From positions 159,511 to 223,510 of the forward strand of contig JAFLKK010000005.1 of assembly GCA_019163375.1 (NCBI GenBank): a stretch of DNA of 64,000 bases. The letters run 5' to 3'. The position numbers were made by a program, and so were the translations under genes. The notes beneath the pieces were generated by a model. It saw nothing but the letters and a program-made list of their open reading frames with translations, was not told the origin of the DNA and did not search any database. This DNA comes from Paludibacter sp. (GTDB lineage: Bacteria; Bacteroidota; Bacteroidia; Bacteroidales; Paludibacteraceae). This document shows, piece by piece, positions 27,003 to 35,528 of this stretch (the stretch's first letter is position 1; every line of letters begins with the position of its first letter).

Positions 27003-27379
27003 TGTGTGTTCGTTTTGATTTCGGTTGTAAAAATACTACATTTTTTTTATTGGCATCGAGTTTGGATAAAGAATTTTTCGAACAAATACTAATCTTTCGT
27101 GTTTTAGAAACGAATAAAACTTTAATTTACAATTAGATAATTCGTAACCGTTTCATGCTGTTTGACTTCTGAATCAATTGATTAAAATTGCAGTTCCTAT
27201 AGATGAAATCAGTTACTTAACCAAACATTAGCTACAAATTGTGCTCCGCAGTTTTGAAACTTCAAATATCAAATTATCAAATATTATGCCTCATTTAAAA
27301 CAAAGCATAAGTAAACGTTTTAAAATTATGCTATATCGTAAATAAATGGTATTATTTTGAAACCTTTGAAGCTAGTTTA
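27003..27379. other. AT-rich divergent intergenic region before dapF
   Basis: About 380 bp, AT-rich, between divergent genes. No gene or repeat is recognised. It contains a second GATTAAAATTGCAG-like sequence at about 27180 that resembles the dapF -7 region (GATTAAATTTGCAG). Confidence 0.45.
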
Positions 27380-27409
27380 TTGTCCTTATTGTGCTATTGA
27401 TTAAATTTG
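27380..27409 (+). promoter_or_regulatory. Promoter of dapF (TTG, 19 bp, TAAATTTG)
   Basis: TTG at 27380-27382, a 19-bp spacer, and -7 box TAAATTTG at 27402-27409, 46 bp before the dapF ATG. A full match to the Bacteroidota promoter pattern. Confidence 0.75.
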
Positions 27410-27455
27410 CAGACTATTTACAACTAATTTGACTAAAAAACAACCATCATAGAAT

Positions 27456-28289
27456 ATGAAATTCACCAAAATGCATGGAATCGGAAACGATTATATATAC
27501 GTGAACGGTTTCGAAGAAAAAATTGAAGATCCTGCGAGCTTTGCTATCTGCTACAGCGATCGCCACAAAGGCATTGGTTCTGACGGATTGGTAATGATTT
27601 TACCTTCGGAGAACTCAGACTTTAAAATGCGTATGTTTAATGCCGACGGATCCGAATCGGAAATGTGCGGAAATGCTTCGCGCTGTATTGGCAAGTTTGT
27701 ATACGACAAAGGATTAACCAACAAAAAGGAAGTGACGCTTGAAACATTGGCCGGTGTAAAAATTCTGAAACTGACAGTAGATACCGACAACAAAGTGGAA
27801 AGTGTAACCGTGGATATGGGTGAGCCGATATTAAATGGTGAGCTGATTCCTACCACTTTCAAACAAGATAGAGTTATAAACGAGGCGGTAACCTTTAGCC
27901 CGGAGATAAGCTATAACATTACCTGTGTTTCGATGGGAAATCCACACGCTGTGATATTTACCACCGGCATTAGCGAACTTGACTTACCAAAAGTGGGTCC
28001 GGTTATTGAAAATGCGGCTATATTTCCACGTCGCACCAACACCGAATTTATTGAAGTGCTTTCGAAAGATCGCCTAAAAATGCGTGTTTGGGAACGTGGT
28101 TCGGGCGAAACGCTGGCCTGCGGAACAGGAGCCTGTGCTTCGGTGGTGGCAGCAGTACTAAACGGACATACCGAACGGAAAACAACCGTGGAGCTATTGG
28201 GAGGCGAACTCACCATTGAGTGGAAGGCCGATGATAACCACGTTTACCTCACCGGTGGTGCAACTACGGTGTTTGAGGGAGAGGTATAA
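27456..28289 (+). CDS. dapF: Diaminopimelate epimerase
   Basis: 277 aa. Interconverts LL- and meso-diaminopimelate for lysine and peptidoglycan. The two catalytic cysteines are in [12 protein letters not shown] (near residue 73) and [15 protein letters not shown] (near 220). The N-terminal [12 protein letters not shown] and ERGSGE motifs are typical. The next gene on the same strand is dapL, 147 bp away, separated by a heptamer repeat. Together they form the terminal part of the DapL-type lysine pathway. Confidence 0.96.
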   Translation: MKFTKMHGIGNDYIYVNGFEEKIEDPASFAICYSDRHKGIGSDGLVMILPSENSDFKMRMFNADGSESEMCGNASRCIGKFVYDKGLTNKKEVTLETLAGVKILKLTVDTDNKVESVTVDMGEPILNGELIPTTFKQDRVINEAVTFSPEISYNITCVSMGNPHAVIFTTGISELDLPKVGPVIENAAIFPRRTNTEFIEVLSKDRLKMRVWERGSGETLACGTGACASVVAAVLNGHTERKTTVELLGGELTIEWKADDNHVYLTGGATTVFEGEV

Positions 28290-28400
28290 TGTGCCTAATC
28301 TTCCAGATAATCAGAAGGTGATAGACTAATCGTAGCCCTTTGCCCTCAAAACTACAAAAGAGAAATAAAATAAACAATAACATAAATCGTAATAGTCGGC

Positions 28401-28431
28401 ACTATCAACTGTCAACTATCAACTGTCAACT
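28401..28431. repeat. Heptamer array between dapF and dapL
   Basis: Reverse-strand units AGTTGAC, AGTTGAT, AGTTGAC, AGTTGAT, ending 5 bp before the dapL ATG. It therefore replaces the normal ribosome-binding region. Confidence 0.85.
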
Positions 28432-28436
28432 AAATT

Positions 28437-29660
28437 ATGGCACAAATTAATGAGAATTTCATCAAGATTCCGGCAACTTATTTATTTTCGGAAATAGCAA
28501 AACGAGTAACACAACATAAAGAAGAGAATCCAACTGCTCCTATCATCCGCATGGGAATTGGCGATGTAAGTCTGCCCCTACCTGATGCAGCTGTGGATGC
28601 AATGATTAAAGCTGCTGACGAACAACGCAGTGCAGCCACTTTCAGAGGCTACGGTCCTGAGCAAGGATATGCTTTTTTACGTGAAGCTATCGTTGAAAAT
28701 GATTTTGCAGCCCGGGGAATCACTATCGAAGCTGATGAGATCTTTGTAAGCGATGGAGCAAAAAGCGACACCGGAAATATCGGTGATATCTTTGATAAAA
28801 ATAACCGCGTGGCTATTACCGATCCAAGCTATCCGGTATATGTAGATACCAATGCTATGGGCGGACGTGCGGGCGAACCTACTGCCAGCGGCGAATGGAC
28901 TAATTTGGTGTATTTATCGTGCAACGCTGCCAACAACTTTGTACCTGCACTTCCAACCGAAAAAGTGGATTTGGTATACCTTTGTTATCCAAACAACCCT
29001 ACCGGAACCACATTGACCAAAGAACAACTGACTGTGTGGGTAGAATACGCGAAAGCAAACAATGTGATTCTGCTTTTCGACGCGGCTTACGAAGCATTTA
29101 TTACTGAAGAAAACGTACCTCATAGCATTTACGAAATTGAAGGTGCTGAGGATGTGGCCATCGAATTCCGCAGTTTCTCGAAAACAGCAGGATTTACAGG
29201 AACTCGTTGTGGATACACTGTTGTACCGAAACAATTGATGGGTTATTCGGAAAACGGTGAACCTGTATCGTTGAATAAACTTTGGAATCGTCGTCAATGT
29301 ACTAAGTTTAATGGTACTTCGTACGTGGTACAACGTGCGGCAGAGGCCACTTATACACCAGAAGGAAAGAAACAAGTAAAAGCCCTTATCGATATTTACA
29401 CCGAGAATGCCCGCATTATTCGCGACGGATTGACAAAAGCCGGATATGCCATTTTTGGTGGTGTAAATGCTCCTTATGTTTGGGCAAAAGCTCCGGAAGG
29501 AATGGGAAGCTGGGAATATTTCGATTACCTGTTGAAAGAGAAAAATATTGTAACTACTCCGGGTGCGGGCTTTGGTGCCAGTGGCGAGGGTTATGTTCGC
29601 TTCTCGGCATTCGGTAGCAGAGAAGCTACTATCGAAGCAATGGAAAGACTTTACAAATAG
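28437..29660 (+). CDS. dapL: LL-diaminopimelate aminotransferase
   Basis: 407 aa, fold-type I PLP enzyme. Converts tetrahydrodipicolinate directly to LL-diaminopimelate using glutamate, bypassing the succinylase and acetylase steps. Motifs: [48 protein letters not shown], Schiff-base Lys in [17 protein letters not shown], and [12 protein letters not shown] near the end. Length fits DapL. Paired with dapF. Its glutamate supply links to the gdhA gene facing it across a shared terminator. Confidence 0.96.
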   Translation: MAQINENFIKIPATYLFSEIAKRVTQHKEENPTAPIIRMGIGDVSLPLPDAAVDAMIKAADEQRSAATFRGYGPEQGYAFLREAIVENDFAARGITIEADEIFVSDGAKSDTGNIGDIFDKNNRVAITDPSYPVYVDTNAMGGRAGEPTASGEWTNLVYLSCNAANNFVPALPTEKVDLVYLCYPNNPTGTTLTKEQLTVWVEYAKANNVILLFDAAYEAFITEENVPHSIYEIEGAEDVAIEFRSFSKTAGFTGTRCGYTVVPKQLMGYSENGEPVSLNKLWNRRQCTKFNGTSYVVQRAAEATYTPEGKKQVKALIDIYTENARIIRDGLTKAGYAIFGGVNAPYVWAKAPEGMGSWEYFDYLLKEKNIVTTPGAGFGASGEGYVRFSAFGSREATIEAMERLYK

Positions 29661-29691
29661 ATGATAGATTAAAGAACAAAGACAAAAGATT

Positions 29692-29730
29692 AAGAACGCC
29701 CTGGAATTTTTCCAAGGCGTTCTTTTATTT
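29692..29730. terminator. Terminator between convergent dapL and gdhA
   Basis: AAGAACGCC (29692-29700) pairs with GGCGTTCTT (29716-29724), with inner GGAA/TTCC, then a T-run. Likely works for both strands. Confidence 0.85.
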
Positions 29731-29751
29731 TAGATTCTAGCAAAAAAGCAA

Positions 29752-31089
29752 TTATAGAACACCTTGTGCAATCATTGCTTTTGCCACTTTCATAAAGCCG
29801 GCAATATTGGCACCTTTCACATAATTTACAAAGCCATCCTTTTCGGTGCCATATTCTGCGCACGAAGCGTGAATGCTATTCATGATGCTTTTGAGTTTTT
29901 CATCCACCTCTTCTTTAGTCCAGCTTAGCTTTATCGAATTTTGGGTCATTTCTAAACCGGAAACGGATACTCCACCCGCATTGGCGGCCTTACCGGGACC
30001 ATACAAAATTTTGTGTTTCAAAAATATCTCTACAGCTTCGGGAGTAGAAGGCATATTAGCCCCCTCGGACACCGCTATGCAGCCATTATTCATCAGCATT
30101 TCAGCATCGTCTCCATTCAATTCGTTTTGTGTGGCCGAAGGCAAAGCGATTGTACATTTCTCGCTCCAGGGCCGACCACCTTCCACGTATTTACAACCGT
30201 ATTTGTCGGCATATTCTTTAATACGTCCACGATAGAGATTTTTTAGTTCGAAAATATAGGCCAGTTTTTCGCTATCAATACCATCGGCATCGTAAATATA
30301 TCCACTACTATCAGATAGCGTTACAACTTTTCCGCCCAACTCTATCACTTTTTCTGCGGTGTAGGTAGCTACATTGCCCGAGCCCGAAATTGCTACTACC
30401 TGTCCTTTTAGATCGGTAATCCCTTTATACTTCAACATATTCATCAAAAAATAGATGTTACCGTAACCGGTTGCTTCGGGACGGATCAACGATCCTCCAA
30501 ATCCAAGACCTTTTCCGGTAAAGGTACCGGTGTTTTCGCGCGCCAGCTTCTTGTACATACCGTACATATAAGCCACTTCGCGTCCTCCAACCCCTATATC
30601 GCCTGCCGGTACGTCTGTTTCCGGACCGATATGATGCCAAAGCTCCAGCATAAATGCCTGACAGAAGCGCATTATTTCTTCGTTCGACTTTCCTTTGGGA
30701 CTAAAGTCGGATCCACCTTTAGCACCTCCCATCGGCAATGTGGTGAGTGCATTCTTAAAGGTTTGCTCGAAGGCTAAGAATTTCAGAACCGAGGGACATA
30801 CCGAAGCGTGAAATCGCATACCACCTTTGTAAGGGCCTATTGCGTTGTTGTGCTGAACGCGGTAGGCCATGTTTGTTTTTACATTACCCTTATCGTCGAC
30901 CCAGGTAACACGGAAGGTGAAAATTCGTTCGGGGATGCAGATACGTTCAATTAAATTTTGTTTTTCAAACTCGGGATGTTCATTGTACACTTCTTCGATG
31001 GAATGTAATACCTCTTCTACAGCCTGATGATACTCCGGCTCATTTGGAAATCTGCCTTTCAAATTGTTGATGACTTGTTCTACTTTCAT
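29752..31089 (-). CDS. gdhA: Glutamate dehydrogenase
   Basis: 445 aa hexameric-type GDH. Reversibly aminates 2-oxoglutarate to glutamate; the preference for NADPH is assumed from the family. Motifs: YKGGMRFHASVCPSVLKFLA, catalytic Lys in PMGGAKGGSDF, ETDVPAGDIGVGGREV, and nucleotide-binding SGSGNVATY. ATG at 31089 (MKVEQVINNL) is chosen. A longer reading to 31155 would start inside the promoter. 445 aa equals the normal family length. It is divergent from the porin-glnK-amt operon and belongs to the nitrogen cluster. Confidence 0.95.
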   Translation of the reverse strand: MKVEQVINNLKGRFPNEPEYHQAVEEVLHSIEEVYNEHPEFEKQNLIERICIPERIFTFRVTWVDDKGNVKTNMAYRVQHNNAIGPYKGGMRFHASVCPSVLKFLAFEQTFKNALTTLPMGGAKGGSDFSPKGKSNEEIMRFCQAFMLELWHHIGPETDVPAGDIGVGGREVAYMYGMYKKLARENTGTFTGKGLGFGGSLIRPEATGYGNIYFLMNMLKYKGITDLKGQVVAISGSGNVATYTAEKVIELGGKVVTLSDSSGYIYDADGIDSEKLAYIFELKNLYRGRIKEYADKYGCKYVEGGRPWSEKCTIALPSATQNELNGDDAEMLMNNGCIAVSEGANMPSTPEAVEIFLKHKILYGPGKAANAGGVSVSGLEMTQNSIKLSWTKEEVDEKLKSIMNSIHASCAEYGTEKDGFVNYVKGANIAGFMKVAKAMIAQGVL

Positions 31090-31124
31090 TGTAATACATT
31101 TTTTAGTTCTTATTGTTTGAATTC

Positions 31125-31156
31125 CAAAAATAGCATTATCCATCAGAACTATCAAA
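31125..31156 (-). promoter_or_regulatory. Promoter of gdhA (TTTG, 20 bp, TATTTTTG)
   Basis: On the minus strand: -33 TTTG at 31156-31153, spacer 20 bp, -7 TATTTTTG at 31132-31125. It lies 36 bp before the ATG at 31089, supporting that start. Confidence 0.75.
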
Positions 31157-31231
31157 GTAAAACTATTAAAATAGCATAAATTATTGTTTGATTATATTGA
31201 TAGTCATATAATTACAAATTAATAGATAAAT

Positions 31232-31330
31232 ATGAAGTTGTTAATTGCAAGTGATGATGAAAGAGCTATTCTGCTTACAAAATGTGTTCATTTGAGCGAT
31301 AGTTTTAATCTATTTGATATTGGCAGCTAA
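31232..31330 (+). CDS. Possible small protein, 32 aa
   Basis: ATG-TAA frame starting MKLLIASDDERAILLTKC, directly followed by a strong terminator at 31341. Nothing is recognised in it and it may not be translated. It lies in the divergent region between gdhA and the ammonium-transport operon. The terminator nevertheless implies a transcript here. A loose -7-like TATTGTTTG lies at 31182-31190. Confidence 0.3.
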   Translation: MKLLIASDDERAILLTKCVHLSDSFNLFDIGS

Positions 31331-31340
31331 ATACAGGAGT

Positions 31341-31379
31341 AAAATCCCATCTATTTCGAAGGAAATAGATGGGGTTTTT
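31341..31379 (+). terminator. Orphan strong terminator
   Basis: ATCCCATCTATTTC pairs with GAAATAGATGGGGT around loop GAAG, followed by TTTTT. It lies in the gdhA/porin divergent region where no conventional gene precedes it, so a short + strand RNA or the 32-aa frame is probably what it ends. Confidence 0.8.
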
Positions 31380-31630
31380 ACTCGTCATTTCTGTTAAATT
31401 GAAATTCTACTGCTCAAATTGACAATTTTTTGTGTTTTATAGCATATTTTTGCCAACAAAATCAATAAATATCGGACATAAATGTAATATGTATCAAAAT
31501 AAAAATAAATGTAAATATAACGATATGAAAGTAATTTGTGTAATTTGATTACATATTGATATGAATGTAATGAATATTATATCATATTGGAATGCGTATT
31601 TTTAATTAAGCAACATTTTGGTAGTTTTTA
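31380..31630. other. AT-rich region upstream of the porin-glnK-amt promoter
   Basis: About 250 bp of very AT-rich sequence with several ATATTGATATGAATG-like stretches. No gene recognised. It may hold upstream regulatory sites. Confidence 0.4.
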
Positions 31631-31661
31631 TTGTAGATGTGTGACATTTTGCTTAGTTTTG
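31631..31661 (+). promoter_or_regulatory. Promoter of porin-glnK-amt operon (TTG, 20 bp, TAGTTTTG)
   Basis: TTG at 31631-31633, spacer 20 bp, TAGTTTTG at 31654-31661. The word CATTTTGCTT just before the -7 box also occurs in the second glnK promoter region. Confidence 0.7.
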
Positions 31662-31938
31662 CAATGTATTAGAAACAATATGACAATAGAACTAAAACAT
31701 TACTATCTTTTTTATTGAGTCAGCATATTATTAACTACAATATGATTTTTCTGAACAACAATAAATAAGAAAATGGATTGGAATAACGCAACAAACAGAA
31801 AAGCCTGTGAAATAATAGCAATAGGCTTTCAGAATACCCAATCGGAACTATCTGTTCATATTACTCTATAAAAGATATTAATTCAAAAATATAAACAAGT
31901 AACGGATTTTTAATTATTAAATTTTAAAAGTAAACAAA
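31662..31938 (+). other. Long 5' leader with hairpin and possible upstream frame
   Basis: About 270 bases between promoter and porin ATG, unusually long. It contains hairpin AAAGCCTG / TAGGCTTT (31800-31829) and a 32-codon frame 31773-31871 (MDWNNATNRKACEIIAIGFQ...). Either could regulate, but there is no direct evidence. Confidence 0.4.
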
Positions 31939-32631
31939 ATGAGAAAGATTAAAGTTTTAGCAATCTGCGCGATTGCGGTTTTAGCAGTTTCAAACATTAA
32001 AGCTCAAGGTTTTTCAACAGGTGCTGACATTGTGAGTTCGTATGTATGGCGTGGTGTACCACAAGATGGTACTTCGTTAGGTGGAACTCCAAATATCCAA
32101 CCTTATGCATCATTCACTACCGGCAAGTTAACTTTGGGTTCATGGGCTTCAGGTAGCTTTACCGGAGCAGTTAAAGAAGTAGATTTATACGCAACACTAG
32201 CCGTTTCAAGCAAATTTGCGATTACAGTTACCGATTATTACTACAATTTTGCAGGTCAACCAAACTATTTCAAATACAGCGGAGGTACCGGTCACGTTTT
32301 CGAAGGTACATTAGCTTACACAGGTTCAGCATTTAGTGCCTCTATCAACACTATGTTTGCAGGAGCCGACAAAAAAGTAAACGGCGACAACGCTTTATCA
32401 ACATATGTTGAGTTGGGTTACCAAATTGCTCCGGTTGCTAAAATTTTCTTAGGCGGTTCACTTGGCGAAAGTCAAACTTATGGTACAACAGGCTTCGGTA
32501 TCACCAACCTGGGTATTAAAGTGAGCAAATCGATTGCTATCACCGACAAATTCAGTCTTCCGGTTTATGCTATTGTTGGAGCAAACCCTTATGCTAAAAG
32601 CACATTCTTTGTTGCTGGCGTGACATTATAA
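31939..32631 (+). CDS. Outer-membrane beta-barrel protein, putative porin
   Basis: 230 aa. Signal peptide to about residue 22 (VLAVSNIKA, then Q). The mature part is alternating amphipathic strands with small and aromatic residues (GADIVSSYVWRGVPQDG, then ITVTDYYYNFAGQPNYF), ending STFFVAGVTL as outer-membrane barrels do. SSYVWRG resembles the start of TorF-like putative porins. First gene of an operon with P-II and Amt, so it probably admits ammonium or small nitrogen compounds across the outer membrane; that is inferred from position. Confidence 0.75.
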   Translation: MRKIKVLAICAIAVLAVSNIKAQGFSTGADIVSSYVWRGVPQDGTSLGGTPNIQPYASFTTGKLTLGSWASGSFTGAVKEVDLYATLAVSSKFAITVTDYYYNFAGQPNYFKYSGGTGHVFEGTLAYTGSAFSASINTMFAGADKKVNGDNALSTYVELGYQIAPVAKIFLGGSLGESQTYGTTGFGITNLGIKVSKSIAITDKFSLPVYAIVGANPYAKSTFFVAGVTL

Positions 32632-32647
32632 TCAAAAGCACAAGTTA

Positions 32648-32670
32648 AGCTACCCCTTTATGGGGTAGCT
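32648..32670 (+). other. Intercistronic hairpin porin-glnK
   Basis: AGCTACCCC (32648-32656) pairs with GGGGTAGCT (32662-32670), loop TTTAT, followed by only TTAT. It could attenuate transcription between the porin and glnK or stabilise the porin mRNA. Confidence 0.6.
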
Positions 32671-32705
32671 TTATACCAATATTCATTCATAAAATCAAAG
32701 GAACA

Positions 32706-33062
32706 ATGAAAAAAATTGAAGCAATTATCCGCACTTCCAAATTTTCAGAAGTACAGGCAGCTTTACGAGAAGCTGGTATCGATTTCTTTACATATGCTGA
32801 TGTAACCGGCGTAGGAAATGAGGTTGATAAAGGTGAACACAGCTACCGAGGTACTGTCTATGACACAACTTACATACCAAGACAATTATTAACAATAGTT
32901 GTGCGTGATGTGAATGCTGAGAAAACAATAGCTGCAGTTCTGAAAGCTGCTAAAACTGGCGAAATAGGAGATGGTAAAATCTTCATTTCAACTATTGACG
33001 ATTCATATCGCATTAGAACCGGAGAAAACGGCGACACTTCACTATACAACAAAGAAGCTTAA
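32706..33062 (+). CDS. glnK: P-II nitrogen regulator (GlnK-type), copy 1
   Basis: 118 aa. Trimeric signal protein that senses ATP/ADP and 2-oxoglutarate and gates the Amt channel. Begins MKKIEAIIRTSKF. The T-loop (about 37-55) reads GNEVDKGEHSYRGTVYDTTY with Tyr residues at the positions where modification or Amt contact occurs in relatives. The ATP-binding TGEIGDGKIFIS and the C-terminal RIRTGENGD are typical. It is 34 bp before amt1 on the same strand, the usual glnK-amtB pairing. Very similar to copy 2 at 37255. Confidence 0.93.
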   Translation: MKKIEAIIRTSKFSEVQAALREAGIDFFTYADVTGVGNEVDKGEHSYRGTVYDTTYIPRQLLTIVVRDVNAEKTIAAVLKAAKTGEIGDGKIFISTIDDSYRIRTGENGDTSLYNKEA

Positions 33063-33095
33063 GAAAGTAACTCAATTAAAATAGGAGAAAAGTAT

Positions 33096-34637
33096 ATGAA
33101 AAAGTATATATTATTGATATTATTAATGCTGGTGACTGCATCTGCATCTAGCTATTTGTACGCAGAGAAAGCAGCCGACCCAACAGGAGCAACGACTGGA
33201 ACTGCCAGCGATATTGCCGCTGCTACTCCGGGTGCACCAACACTGGATGAAGTTGCAGCTCAAGCAGGTCATAACAAAGTGGCCATTAACATGGTATGGG
33301 TATTGGTTACCGGATTTATTGTAATGTTTATGCAGTTCGGTTTTGCTGCCGTAGAAGGTGGTATGACCCGTGCCAAAAATGCGTCCCACACCTTTGCTAT
33401 GAACTTTTTGATTTATCCTTTGGGTATGATTGGGTTCTTTATATGTGGATTTGCATTTATGTTTGGTGGTGTAGGCGCACTTGGAACACTGGGTGGATAC
33501 GACGGCTTAAACCAGGAATTCACTATTAACATAGCAGGACATGCATTTGGTTTAATTGGAACAAAAGGGTTCTTCCTTAGTGGCGTATACGACGTTTCTG
33601 TATTTGCTCTATTCTTATTCCAAATGGTATTTATGGATACAACTGCTACTATTCCTACTGGTTCTATGGCTGAAAGATGGAAATATTCTTCATTCTTTAT
33701 TTATGGTCTTTTAGTAGGTTCAATCATCTATCCAATCTACGGAAACTGGGTATGGGGCGGTGGCTGGTTGTCACAACTTGGTAACATGTTTGGTTTTGGA
33801 CACGGTCATGTTGATTTCGCAGGTTCATCTGTAGTTCACTTAAGTGGTGGTGTATTGGCATATGTTGGAGCAAAAATGCTTGGTCCACGTTTAGGAAAAT
33901 ACAACAAAAACGGATCTGCAAATGCAATTCCCGGACACAATCTTCCACTTGCAATCCTTGGTGCTTTCGTACTTGCATTCTGTTGGTTCTCTTTCAACGC
34001 CGGATCTTCATTAGCCGGTGGTGATCTAAGAATATCAATTGTTGCTGTAAATACAATGATTGCTTCTGCAACCGGCGCATTGGCTTCAACACTTTATATG
34101 TGGTTCTTTAAAACTAAAAAGCCAGATCCAACTATGATGATAAACGGTTTACTTGCCGGATTGGTTGCAATTACTGCACCTTGTGCTTTCGTAACTGTAG
34201 GTTCTGCTGCTTTGATTGGTTTAATTTCAGGTATTTTGGTAATTGAAGCCGCATTCTTTATTGAACTTAAACTTAAAATCGATGATCCTGTTGGTGCAAT
34301 TGCAGTACACGGTGTAAACGGTGCATTTGGCTGTATAGCTCTTGGATTATTTGCAGACGGAACATACGGAGACGGATTAAACGGTGTTAAGGGCAATGTA
34401 ACAGGTTTGTTTTACGGTGACGGAGGTCAGTTAATTGCTCAAACTATTGGAGTTGCCTCAAATATCATATATATTGGTTTAGTAGGCTGGGTAGTATTCA
34501 AATTAATTGATCTGGTTGTTGGAAATCGCGTTAGTGCTGAAGATGAACTCAGAGGTCTTGATATTCCTGAAATGGGCGTTGAAGCTTATTCAGGTATCAA
34601 AATGGACAAAAACTCTGAAACTCCGCTTTCAAGATAA
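33096..34637 (+). CDS. amt: Ammonium transporter (Amt/MEP), copy 1
   Basis: 513 aa. Cleavable signal (MKKYILLILLMLVTASASSY) and a 30-residue linker, then 11 membrane helices. Pore signatures: twin histidines in DFAGSSVVHLSGGV and AVHGVNGAFG, the outer phenylalanine region in FAAVEGGMTRAKNASH, and WFSFNAGSSLAGG. Moves ammonium into the cell under P-II control. The N-terminal extension and long C-terminal tail (EDELRGLDIPEMGVEAY) make it longer than copy 2. It is followed by its own terminator. Confidence 0.95.
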   Translation: MKKYILLILLMLVTASASSYLYAEKAADPTGATTGTASDIAAATPGAPTLDEVAAQAGHNKVAINMVWVLVTGFIVMFMQFGFAAVEGGMTRAKNASHTFAMNFLIYPLGMIGFFICGFAFMFGGVGALGTLGGYDGLNQEFTINIAGHAFGLIGTKGFFLSGVYDVSVFALFLFQMVFMDTTATIPTGSMAERWKYSSFFIYGLLVGSIIYPIYGNWVWGGGWLSQLGNMFGFGHGHVDFAGSSVVHLSGGVLAYVGAKMLGPRLGKYNKNGSANAIPGHNLPLAILGAFVLAFCWFSFNAGSSLAGGDLRISIVAVNTMIASATGALASTLYMWFFKTKKPDPTMMINGLLAGLVAITAPCAFVTVGSAALIGLISGILVIEAAFFIELKLKIDDPVGAIAVHGVNGAFGCIALGLFADGTYGDGLNGVKGNVTGLFYGDGGQLIAQTIGVASNIIYIGLVGWVVFKLIDLVVGNRVSAEDELRGLDIPEMGVEAYSGIKMDKNSETPLSR

Positions 34638-34646
34638 ATCATAAAT

Positions 34647-34696
34647 TATTTTATCAAAGAGATTTCTGGTCAAACAGAATCTCTTTGATAAAATTT
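34647..34696 (+). terminator. Terminator after amt1
   Basis: ATTTTATCAAAGAGATT pairs with AATCTCTTTGATAAAAT, 17 bp, with inner CTG/CAG. It ends the operon, with possible read-through to 34730. Confidence 0.85.
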
Positions 34697-34729
34697 ATTA
34701 CTTTAAACCTCATAAAAAACTGAAACAAG

Positions 34730-35143
34730 ATGACTAAAGAAGATAACACATTGAATTGCTACATAAAATTATTTCCCAAATGGATCGCTTATGTAGTTTT
34801 AGTTGCGGGCATAGCAGGCGCCTTTATTATACCTGTTACATCAGTCGCCTTTTATATATGGATTGGCTTATGTGGATTATTCATTGCAAAAACACTGACT
34901 CAAAAACCACAAATTGAACCGGTTATAGTTTTAGCAGAAACCGGAATTCAATTAAAAAATGAACAGTTTTATCCCTATAATGAAATCGAAAAAGTCATGG
35001 CATTCTCTGTCAAAAGACTAAGATTCAGAACAATAAATTTTAAATTATATTTAAAAAAAGGCAATCAAATTGAATTTAATGTTGATAATTTAAGTATCAA
35101 GCCTCAACATTTGCTTGATGTGATAAATGAAAAAATAAAATAG
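34730..35143 (+). CDS. Small membrane protein with PH-like tail
   Basis: 137 aa. Two adjacent membrane helices (about 17-35 and 38-54: WIAYVVLVAGIAGAFIIPV, then FYIWIGLCGLFIA) followed by a soluble domain of about 80 residues. That domain (VIVLAETGIQLKNEQFYPYN, then RTINFKLYLKKGNQIEFNV) resembles a bacterial PH-like beta-barrel. It lies after the amt1 terminator and is unlikely to be essential to transport. No function is known. Its co-location with the nitrogen genes may be incidental. Confidence 0.6.
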   Translation: MTKEDNTLNCYIKLFPKWIAYVVLVAGIAGAFIIPVTSVAFYIWIGLCGLFIAKTLTQKPQIEPVIVLAETGIQLKNEQFYPYNEIEKVMAFSVKRLRFRTINFKLYLKKGNQIEFNVDNLSIKPQHLLDVINEKIK

Positions 35144-35264
35144 AACATAGTACTCTCCAAATATAATTAGAATTATTTAGACAGCAGAGTATTTTATTCT
35201 ATTCTCTCTTTATATAGATATGTAGGTTGTGTTACACAATAGTATTTATGTAAATATTCCCCAA

Positions 35265-35358
35265 ACACGGTGAAACTGCTTACAACTAATCGTGTGTTTT
35301 TTAGTTTTATTGTTTCAAACAGGCTATTTCGTGAGAAATGGCCTGTTTATTTATAGAC
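35265..35358 (+). ncRNA. Bipartite structured RNA element, copy 1
   Basis: First half: ACACG pairs with CGTGT around a 20-nt loop (GTGAAACTGCTTACAACTAA then T), followed by TTTTTTAGTTTTATTGTTT. Second half: AAACAGGC-T-ATTTC with a GTGA tetraloop and GAAAT-G-GCCTGTTT, a 14-bp hairpin. Copy 2 (39033-39122) shares 47 of the first 51 bases. Its distal stem keeps pairing by compensatory changes, which supports a real RNA structure. It is 121 bp after the small membrane gene and before the nhaD promoter. It could be a complex terminator or the 3' part of a small RNA. Confidence 0.6.
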
Positions 35359-35462
35359 CCTTTAGTACTTTACCTACAAGCTAACCACAACATTTGATTC
35401 GCATTTTTTTAAATTATAATACATATATTAACTGCCCAAGCCCATATTTGACAAATTATATG

Positions 35463-35470
35463 TAACTTTG
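35463..35470 (+). promoter_or_regulatory. -7 box for nhaD
   Basis: TAACTTTG, matching TAnnTTTG, 58 bp before the ATG. A TTTG lies upstream, but only 12 bp away, so the -33 element is unclear. Confidence 0.55.
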
Positions 35471-35528
35471 GCGGGTGCAAAATAAAAAAAAACAAACCTC
35501 CTAGTGGGTTAAATTAAACAAGATAAGA

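Noticed and set aside
31090-31155. Upstream extension of gdhA to an ATG at 31155
   Set aside because: It would cover the gdhA promoter elements, and the shorter form matches the usual 445-aa length.
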